Origin: an uncultured Lachnospira sp.
GTDB taxonomy: Bacteria; Bacillota; Clostridia; Lachnospirales; Lachnospiraceae
Direction: 5' to 3'
Assembly (NCBI GenBank): GCA_934358235.1
Contig: CAKRKK010000120.1
Span: 1 to 7,282 of the forward strand
DNA: 7,282 nucleotides
A program made the translations under genes and the position numbers. Under the pieces are notes generated by a model, which made no database searches, had not been told where the DNA came from, and saw only the letters and a list, made by a program, of their open reading frames with translations. Shown here in pieces: positions 1 to 5,552 of the stretch (its first letter is position 1; each line of letters opens with the position of its first letter).

Positions 1-14
1 ATTATTCCACTCCA

Positions 15-494
15 CTATTCATTAGCTTTAATTAATAATAGCACAAATATTACTACTTCACTACTCAAAAAAATTCTCACTTTATTACGAAGATATTTCC
101 TCTCTGATTTTGTTAATTCATTATTAGCATTATCAACAGGTGCTAAAAAATATATTATAAGTACTGAAACAATACAAATTGCTATTTGAATACCATTATA
201 TATTTTATAGCTTTTAATGACCATTAATCCTGCTGAGTATATTACACAGGATAAAACTGCACACAACCTCTGACTATTTGTATGATATCCTCCAGCATAT
301 TGTCTCAACGCAATAATTGAAATTAGAAATACAATACCTTCTTTTAACATTCCTAGAACGGCTGATATTATAATAGCTGTTATAAATGCCATAATTGTTG
401 ATATCATCATATCTATTCCAAATTTAACTATTGCTTTTTCATCTTTGTCAATGTGAGTATTATTTTCAATAAATTTATTGATATTTATATTCAC
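15..494 (-). CDS. agrB: AgrB-type peptide-processing membrane protease
   Basis: A 159-aa polytopic membrane protein of the accessory gene regulator B family. Known AgrB proteins are cysteine endopeptidases that remove the C-terminal tail of the AgrD precursor and form the thiolactone. The family core is clear: RQYAGGYH at residues 64-71 and Cys78, giving the His71/Cys78 pair with the same seven-residue spacing as His77/Cys84 of Staphylococcus aureus AgrB. The family's AP motif follows a membrane segment (LAPVDNANNEL, 117-127). Hydrophobic segments lie near 28-48, 52-63, 79-95, 101-118 and 140-155. The start is GTG, ten bases after the ATPase stop codon, preceded by GGTGAGG; no in-frame ATG fits better. 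At 159 aa it is about 30 residues shorter than the S. aureus protein and ends after one membrane segment beyond the AP motif. It is the last gene visible in the operon, and its likely substrate gene is at the other end (5128-5274). Confidence 0.93.
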   Translation of the reverse strand: MNININKFIENNTHIDKDEKAIVKFGIDMMISTIMAFITAIIISAVLGMLKEGIVFLISIIALRQYAGGYHTNSQRLCAVLSCVIYSAGLMVIKSYKIYNGIQIAICIVSVLIIYFLAPVDNANNELTKSERKYLRNKVRIFLSSEVVIFVLLLIKANE

Positions 495-504
495 TCACCT
501 CACC

Positions 505-1449
505 TTACTCAAAATAGTATAAATATACATCTTCTAAATCAATATCACTATCTGTAATAACCGCTTCCTCTGGTAATTCATCACCCACTATTCTAAGAGC
601 AAGCCCCTCTTTTCTTTGCCTTATATTGCCTATTTTATATTTATTTTGAAGCATTTCGACTTCATCAATACAGCATTTTATCTCTCCAACTTTTCCTGAC
701 ATTGCTTCTATAAGTTCAATTGGTGTGCCCTGAGCAATTATTTCACCCTTTTTTAGCAGCAATACACAATCTGCAATACATTCTATATCACTTACGACAT
801 GTGTTGCAAAAAGTATAATTTTATCCTTACTTAACTCTGCTATGTAATTTCTAATATTTATCCTTTCCTTAGGGTCAAGCCCTGCTGTTGGTTCATCAAG
901 TATAAGTATCTTTGGATCACCCAGAAGTGCCTGTGCAAGAAGTACCCTTTGTTTCATACCACCAGAAAAGCCGCCTATTTTCTTATCTGCCACGTTTGTT
1001 AAATTAACTATTTCAATAAGTTCATCTATCTGCTGCTTAACTGTTTTAATTACAGCATTTCCATTTTCATCAATCGTGTTTATTTTCTTTATTCCTTTAA
1101 TCTCTGCCATATACTTAAGAAATGCTCTTGGGGAAAAATCTTCATAAAACCCCTGTTGTTGTGGCATATATCCTACAATTGCTCTAAAACTTTTACCTAA
1201 TTTAAGAATATCTGTCCCTTGTACACTTTCTCCTTGTTTTTCAAAGCCATCGCACTCTTTATATAAAATACTTCCACCATTTTTCTTATCTCTTGACACA
1301 TTATCCGTAATCAGATTTATCATCGTAGACTTACCTGCTCCGTTAGCCCCTAATATTCCATATATGCCTGGCTTAAAGGTATAACTAATCCCTTTAAGTG
1401 CCTGTACTGTTCCATATGTTTTTCTTAACTTATTTAGAATTAATTCCAT
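505..1449 (-). CDS. ABC transporter ATP-binding protein
   Basis: A 314-aa cytoplasmic ATPase of the ABC-2 export type that would power the permease encoded just upstream. All nucleotide-binding motifs are present: Walker A GANGAGKST (34-42), Q-loop MPQQQ (95-99), signature FSGGM (161-165), Walker B ILILDEP (181-187) with catalytic Glu186, D-loop GLD (190-192) and H-loop His217. Between Walker A and the Q-loop there is a polar insertion (about 62-80) compared with common relatives. A C-terminal extension follows the core (about 240-314), as in drug and peptide exporters of the CcmA/BcrA kind. The ATG lies inside the 3' end of the permease gene (20-nt overlap), and its ribosome site AGGAGGGG is also the sequence that encodes the permease tail GGEYG, so the two are likely translationally coupled. 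The substrate cannot be read from the ATPase; the agrD/agrB context suggests a peptide (inference). Confidence 0.96.
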   Translation of the reverse strand: MELILNKLRKTYGTVQALKGISYTFKPGIYGILGANGAGKSTMINLITDNVSRDKKNGGSILYKECDGFEKQGESVQGTDILKLGKSFRAIVGYMPQQQGFYEDFSPRAFLKYMAEIKGIKKINTIDENGNAVIKTVKQQIDELIEIVNLTNVADKKIGGFSGGMKQRVLLAQALLGDPKILILDEPTAGLDPKERINIRNYIAELSKDKIILFATHVVSDIECIADCVLLLKKGEIIAQGTPIELIEAMSGKVGEIKCCIDEVEMLQNKYKIGNIRQRKEGLALRIVGDELPEEAVITDSDIDLEDVYLYYFE

Positions 1450-3583
1450 ATTCCCCTCCTAATACATAAACAATAACCATTATAGCAATTATCATCAATG
1501 TTAATACTCCACTAAACATTACAACAGTATATGAAGCTTTCCAATAATAAAAAAATGAAATAAGCTTAATAACCGATAAATACGAAAATAATTTTATACC
1601 TATTAAATCCAATATTGATGGAATAAGAACAATCAGGCTGACTAAAAAACTCACCTGATAACTAAACAATCCTGTTGTTACATAACTAAAAACCGCTACT
1701 GAATTAATTAATACAATTTTATATAAAATATCCAGCACAACCACTCCCAATATCGAAACATTAAATGGATAATCTGAAAATGCCTGTATACTATGTATTC
1801 CTATACTTAAGTCATTTATCTCATATATATTAAATAATTTATTATAATAGCAGGCATATACCAGACACACAATACCAGAAAGTATTACGCAATTAATTAC
1901 AGCCTTTTTTATAAGCCACCTTTTTCTTTCCTTACAGGCTCTTATGTTCATAATCATATTATTCTTTTTTTCAAATGAAATCAGACCCGCATTAAGATAT
2001 AATCCTAAAACAGTCAATAATAATGCTATTATTTCCTGATTAAAGAACTGTCTTTTAAAAAATGGACTTTCATACTTATACTGACTTACCGTCGATACAT
2101 TAAAGCCATTTTCCTTTTTATCAATTATGTACTGCAAATAATTTATTTTTTCTTGTGTTAATTCCTCGTTAAACTTTTTATTAAAATCCGAACTATCTGT
2201 ATCAGTACTTTCTATTCCTAACTGTTCCATACAATTCTTAAGCTCGTCTGTTGAATCCATTTTATGTTCTTCACAAAATGAATACATCGCACTATTCTTT
2301 ATGTCATATTTAAGTCTTGTTCCATAATTAATATTTAAAAGTATTATTGCTATGAAAACCATAACAATTATAGTTTTCTGATATAATATAACTTTCTTTA
2401 ATTCAAAATAAAAAACCGGCAGCTTTGATTCTATATACCTTATACGACACATCAGCTTCTCTACTGCCTTCTCTATAATACCTGCAGAATCACAAGGATG
2501 CTTTTTAATATATGTATGTATTAATAAAATGCAGCCCGCAAATATAATAATACAGCTTATTATATATTGTGATTCCTTTGAATCCATAATAAATGAATTA
2601 TATCCCCAGTTATCATTCTTAAACCATATATTATTCCCCTCAAATATATTATATAAATTAAAATATCTAAGAAATCTATAAATACTTTTAACATCAATTA
2701 ATCTATATAACAACATTTCAATGAGGTTAATGATAATAATAGCCACTATTCCAACATTCTTATTTTTAAACAGGTTTAATATGCCCCACATCATAACAGC
2801 CCAAGCAAAAAAAGCAAATGTATTCTGAATAGACACAATCAACAAATACAACATTCTATTTGCACCATATGAACATAACTGTAACTCCAAAGATGATGCC
2901 GCACTATTAAATACATTTTCTATACCACCATATCTAAACAATGATATACCTGATATAACACCATAATTAACAATTACAAATGTAAATATAAACAGCATCA
3001 ATATAAATAATCTCTTTATCAATAACTTCAATCTTCCATTTCTGGAAGCATAAATTATCATCCCACCATTTTCTTTTTCATTAAAAAAGCTGAATATAAC
3101 AACTAAACAACCGATACCTGTAAACCAATAAATATATTTATAGTCTTTAATCTTCATAAGCCATAAATCATTATCTAATTTCACTTCATATCCCAATGCT
3201 TTTGTCAAATCATTTTTTGACTTTATTAATTCCAGATATGACCTGCTGTTTTTTTGAGAAAATAATGAACTTTTTTGAACAGCTTTTATTTTATCTATAC
3301 TGTTTTGTGTTCTCTCCTTATAATTCTTCACATAATCAAGACGTTCTAGAAATATTTTTCTTGCCTCTTTAAAATCTTCATCACTGACTTGTGGATTTTC
3401 TTGTAAATAATTTTTAGACATCTCTGTAATGCTTATATTGTCATTATAGCTATTAACCAGCTCCCTATAAATAATCTCCTGTTCATTAATTTTGTTCCCC
3501 ATAATGAATAATACCGCATTTAATATAATCATTAATCCAAAAATACATAATCGTTTCTTATTAAATACCCTTAGTAACTCCAT
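1430..3583 (-). CDS. Internally duplicated ABC-2 type permease
   Basis: A 717-aa membrane protein, the transmembrane partner of the following ATPase. It reads as two similar halves. Each has a first membrane helix (about 11-29 and 402-419), a long charged extracytoplasmic region (about 30-148 and 420-512), a second helix (about 149-167 and 515-536) and then a basic cytoplasmic turn with related motifs: FFNEKENGGM at 166-175 and SFEKKNNMIM at 536-545. A bundle of further helices follows in each half. About 12-14 membrane segments are expected in total. Many ABC-2 permeases are single halves of about 250-400 aa that pair, so this looks like a dimer fused in one chain. The start has a strong ribosome site, GAGGGGG, five bases before ATG. 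It follows the lipoprotein gene by 57 nt and overlaps the ATPase gene by 20 nt. The family is a general assignment; the transported substrate is unknown. The gene is extremely AT-rich, for example 7 G/C in the 60 bases at 2641-2700. Confidence 0.88.
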   Translation of the reverse strand: MELLRVFNKKRLCIFGLMIILNAVLFIMGNKINEQEIIYRELVNSYNDNISITEMSKNYLQENPQVSDEDFKEARKIFLERLDYVKNYKERTQNSIDKIKAVQKSSLFSQKNSRSYLELIKSKNDLTKALGYEVKLDNDLWLMKIKDYKYIYWFTGIGCLVVIFSFFNEKENGGMIIYASRNGRLKLLIKRLFILMLFIFTFVIVNYGVISGISLFRYGGIENVFNSAASSLELQLCSYGANRMLYLLIVSIQNTFAFFAWAVMMWGILNLFKNKNVGIVAIIIINLIEMLLYRLIDVKSIYRFLRYFNLYNIFEGNNIWFKNDNWGYNSFIMDSKESQYIISCIIIFAGCILLIHTYIKKHPCDSAGIIEKAVEKLMCRIRYIESKLPVFYFELKKVILYQKTIIVMVFIAIILLNINYGTRLKYDIKNSAMYSFCEEHKMDSTDELKNCMEQLGIESTDTDSSDFNKKFNEELTQEKINYLQYIIDKKENGFNVSTVSQYKYESPFFKRQFFNQEIIALLLTVLGLYLNAGLISFEKKNNMIMNIRACKERKRWLIKKAVINCVILSGIVCLVYACYYNKLFNIYEINDLSIGIHSIQAFSDYPFNVSILGVVVLDILYKIVLINSVAVFSYVTTGLFSYQVSFLVSLIVLIPSILDLIGIKLFSYLSVIKLISFFYYWKASYTVVMFSGVLTLMIIAIMVIVYVLGGEYGINSK

Positions 3584-3607
3584 ATATTCCCCCTCTTATT
3601 TAAGTTT

Positions 3608-3636
3608 AAGGCGGATACATAAATAGCACCCGCCTT
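3608..3636 (-). promoter_or_regulatory. Hairpin between lipoprotein and permease genes
   Basis: A perfect 7-bp inverted repeat (AAGGCGG at 3608-3614, CCGCCTT at 3630-3636) with a 15-nt loop fills most of the 57-nt gap between the lipoprotein stop and the permease start. No T-tract follows it on either strand, so it does not look like a standard intrinsic terminator. It could stabilise the upstream mRNA 3' end or lower expression of the transporter genes relative to the lipoprotein. The stem is plain in the sequence; the function is inference. Confidence 0.4.
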
Positions 3637-3640
3637 GAAA

Positions 3641-5029
3641 CTAATTACCATAACTGCTTATCACTTGAATATTTCCATTCAAATCATCATTAAGTGCCAT
3701 ACATAAAACTGCATATGTAGCAATATCTCCTTTTCCTATAATAGGTTTTACGTTTTTATCAACAAATCCTTCGACATTCTGTTCTCTAATTCTAAGAAGA
3801 ACATTATATTGGTCTACTCCATATATAACTAAGCTTGTAGGATTTTGCATATCACCACAATCAAATATATGCTGACCACTTATTTTCCCTTCCATATTCA
3901 TTCTGACTAATCTGATAGATCCTTCAAATGATTCCATACAATAAATATAGCCATCATATGCGACAAGTGAGTAAATTGATTTACACGATGGTTCACTATA
4001 TATGCTTGTAATTCCACTCTCATTTATACGATAAATTTCAGTTCCACCATTTCCAACAATATACAGGGAATCTCCATATGCACAGCATATACCACTTTGT
4101 ACAGGCCTTGCTTCTCCTGTCGCTTTACCAAGCAAATCAACATTTTCATTAGATGTATTATCTACCAATGTTACAAATTCGTGAGTTTCCAGATTATATT
4201 CATACACTTTATATTTAAGAATTTTCTGTTTTGACACCCATCTGCTTATATATCCAGCAACATAAAATATTCTATTTTCACTAACACATACTTTTCCGCC
4301 CGAACCTGAACCAAAAAGATCATAATCCATCGCAAATTGAAATGAACCTAAAGTTTCTGAAGCAGACTTCCCATCAATTGAAATTCTTTTACAATAAACT
4401 GTCGTATGATAATCATTATCTGCTAATTCATTCGCATTTACAGGCTTTACCGAGAAATAGTATAAATACCCATCATATATTGCCATTGTTCCTTCCGCAT
4501 TCACACTTGGCATGCCAAGTACTTCCCCATCCTCAGTAATCTTGCATATTTTTTTACGATTAAAAAAAGCCTGATCATACTGAACAAGATAATCTCCACT
4601 TTCATCACGTTCAATAATGTATATATATCCATCAATATACCATAATTGATTGCCTAGCCCCTTAACAGTTACTCCTGCAAGATCTAATGGATCATAATTA
4701 TGTTCATCCAGCAAATATGCATTACAGTTTTCATCTTTATGTTCACAATTAGCATTACTGCAAACCACTGTTGCAATATTATTATTAATATCATAAAACC
4801 ATAAAATTCCATTCATTAAATAATAATATCCGTTTTCACTATATGCACTCCTTGACTTTTCTGATACCTGCGACTTATCAACATTAAATTCATAGCTTGT
4901 CTTAACTTCGGTATCATCTTCTTGTCCGCTATTTCTAGTAGTACACCCTGTTAATAATAACGAACATATAAGCATAATAGCAATTGTCTTATAATATCTC
5001 TGCATATGTATTAATTTCTCCATATTCAT
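3641..5029 (-). CDS. Beta-propeller-like surface lipoprotein
   Basis: A 462-aa predicted lipoprotein. The N-terminus has basic residues (RYYK, 11-14), a hydrophobic stretch (15-26) and a lipobox LLTG with Cys29, so the mature protein should be anchored outside the membrane. Residues about 65-430 contain repeated strands of the kind GYIYIIE, DGYLYYF, NRIFYVAG, SLYIVG and DGYIYCM, spaced roughly 40-70 residues apart. This suggests a six- or seven-bladed propeller of the DUF5050 type, a family assigned from memory. Blade one carries a C-x4-C-x-H-x4-C motif (Cys90, Cys95, His97, Cys102). The start is uncertain: Met1, Met3 and Met9 are all in frame before the signal peptide. Met1 has GGTAGG 11 bases upstream, while Met3 has GGTGG at a better 6-base distance. 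Translation starts inside the preceding 41-aa ORF (41-nt overlap from Met1), which suggests coupling. Its place beside an ABC transporter and agr genes suits peptide binding, sensing or immunity, but nothing in the sequence proves this. Confidence 0.85.
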   Translation of the reverse strand: MNMEKLIHMQRYYKTIAIMLICSLLLTGCTTRNSGQEDDTEVKTSYEFNVDKSQVSEKSRSAYSENGYYYLMNGILWFYDINNNIATVVCSNANCEHKDENCNAYLLDEHNYDPLDLAGVTVKGLGNQLWYIDGYIYIIERDESGDYLVQYDQAFFNRKKICKITEDGEVLGMPSVNAEGTMAIYDGYLYYFSVKPVNANELADNDYHTTVYCKRISIDGKSASETLGSFQFAMDYDLFGSGSGGKVCVSENRIFYVAGYISRWVSKQKILKYKVYEYNLETHEFVTLVDNTSNENVDLLGKATGEARPVQSGICCAYGDSLYIVGNGGTEIYRINESGITSIYSEPSCKSIYSLVAYDGYIYCMESFEGSIRLVRMNMEGKISGQHIFDCGDMQNPTSLVIYGVDQYNVLLRIREQNVEGFVDKNVKPIIGKGDIATYAVLCMALNDDLNGNIQVISSYGN

Positions 5030-5114
5030 CCACCGAAATTCCTACCCTAACCATAGCTGAATCATTAACCAAAATATCTCTATATCCACTAGAAGAATTT
5101 ACTTTTCTTTGCAT
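4989..5114 (-). CDS. Small ORF of unknown function (41 aa)
   Basis: A 41-aa ORF that I do not recognise. It starts MQRKVNSSSG and ends INTYAEIL before TAA. It has a textbook ribosome site, AGGAGG, nine bases before its ATG, and the TAG of agrD overlaps that site, so it is probably co-translated with agrD. The 3' 41 nt overlap the start of the lipoprotein gene in another frame. The product has no cysteine, no signal peptide and no membrane helix. The first half is polar with a basic N-terminus, followed by the strand-like stretch AMVRVGISV (20-28) and an acidic, aromatic C-terminus. It could be a small soluble partner of the peptide or lipoprotein, a second secreted peptide, or simply a translated leader that couples agrD to the lipoprotein. 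Ribosome site and spacing support translation; function is unknown. Confidence 0.6.
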   Translation of the reverse strand: MQRKVNSSSGYRDILVNDSAMVRVGISVDEYGEINTYAEIL

Positions 5115-5127
5115 AATATTATTCCTC

Positions 5128-5274
5128 CTAAAAATTCCTAAGTTTTTTTACTTCTTTACTCATCTTTGGCTGATAAGTAATAAATGGACACGCCACGTTA
5201 GCATAATATGTAGCAAATTTAACTGCTGTTTTCTTTGCAATGCTTGCAACTTGTTTATTGATTTTTGCTTCCAT
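5128..5274 (-). CDS. agrD: AgrD-type cyclic lactone autoinducer peptide precursor
   Basis: A 48-aa peptide precursor of the AgrD family. It has the three expected parts: an N-terminal amphipathic, basic leader helix (MEAKINKQVASIAKK, then to about residue 26), a short core ending VACPFIT (27-33), and a charged tail starting YQPK and ending EVKKLRNF (34-48). The core and tail align, from memory, with the Clostridium perfringens precursor (SACLWFT followed by HQPEEP), where the signal is a five-residue ring between Cys and Thr. By analogy the ring here would be Cys29 to Thr33, CPFIT, with Pro directly after Cys; the exogenous tail and exact cut site are inference. The ribosome site AAGGAG is seven bases before ATG. 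The TAG stop overlaps the ribosome site of the next ORF. It is the first gene of the operon, after the leuS terminator, while the processing protease AgrB is encoded at its far end. Confidence 0.9.
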   Translation of the reverse strand: MEAKINKQVASIAKKTAVKFATYYANVACPFITYQPKMSKEVKKLRNF

Positions 5275-5357
5275 ATAACTTCTCCTTTCATAATATGATA
5301 GAAACATATCTCTACGATTTCTTCTTTGATTAATTTACCACTATTATCAGCATTTGT

Positions 5358-5394
5358 TTTATATAGGGTATAACTTACATACAAAAAGGTACAA
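5358..5394 (-). promoter_or_regulatory. Possible promoter of the agrD operon
   Basis: This is the only sizeable noncoding stretch between the leuS terminator and agrD. Two overlapping sigma-A-like pairings can be drawn: TTGTAC (5389-5394) with TATACC (5367-5372) at a 16-bp spacing, or TTGTAT (5379-5384) with TATAAA (5358-5363) at 15 bp. Neither is a perfect match and the region is AT-rich, so chance matches are likely. The strong terminator upstream argues that a promoter must lie between 5275 and 5425. The rest of the gap down to agrD (5275-5357) shows nothing beyond the agrD ribosome site. Confidence 0.35.
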
Positions 5395-5425
5395 TTAACA
5401 TTTTAATACGACATAATTCAACATT

Positions 5426-5507
5426 AAAAAAAGCATATGGGAAATGATATGTATCCTCCTTACTGGTCTGTCCAGTAAGAAGAATATATATCAAAATTTC
5501 CCATATG
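5426..5507 (-). terminator. leuS: leuS intrinsic terminator with nested hairpin
   Basis: Read on the minus strand, a 12-bp perfect inverted repeat (5496-5507 with 5434-5445, CATATGGGAAAT and its complement) is followed after one base by seven T residues (5426-5432), the form of a Rho-independent terminator. The 50-nt interior holds a second perfect stem of 8 bp (5472-5479 with 5459-5466, CTTACTGG/CCAGTAAG) with a 5-nt loop. On the plus strand no T-tract follows, so it acts on leuS transcripts. It begins 45 nt after the leuS stop and insulates the agrD operon from leuS. Confidence 0.85.
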
Positions 5508-5552
5508 TCTTAAAATATAATTCAGTAATAAATCAACTATGTTTAATACAAT

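Noticed and set aside
4342..4539. Plus-strand 65-aa reading frame
   Set aside because: It is antisense to the lipoprotein gene, with no ribosome site or recognisable features.
4989..5114. The 41-aa ORF as a second AgrD or a lanthipeptide precursor
   Set aside because: It has no cysteine and no QP tail, and no lanthionine-forming enzyme is encoded nearby.
4984..5298. Plus-strand 104-aa hydrophobic reading frame
   Set aside because: It is antisense to agrD, the 41-aa ORF and the lipoprotein start; it lacks a ribosome site and its composition is that of AT-rich shadow sequence.
5160..5384. Minus-strand 74-aa reading frame upstream of and overlapping agrD
   Set aside because: No ribosome site before its ATG, it lies in the promoter/leader region, and its 3' half is an out-of-frame reading of agrD, which has a far better start and a family match.
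5275..5425. Possible riboswitch or T-box leader before agrD
   Set aside because: No T-box-like or other known riboswitch core can be seen; only weak AT-rich pairings are present.
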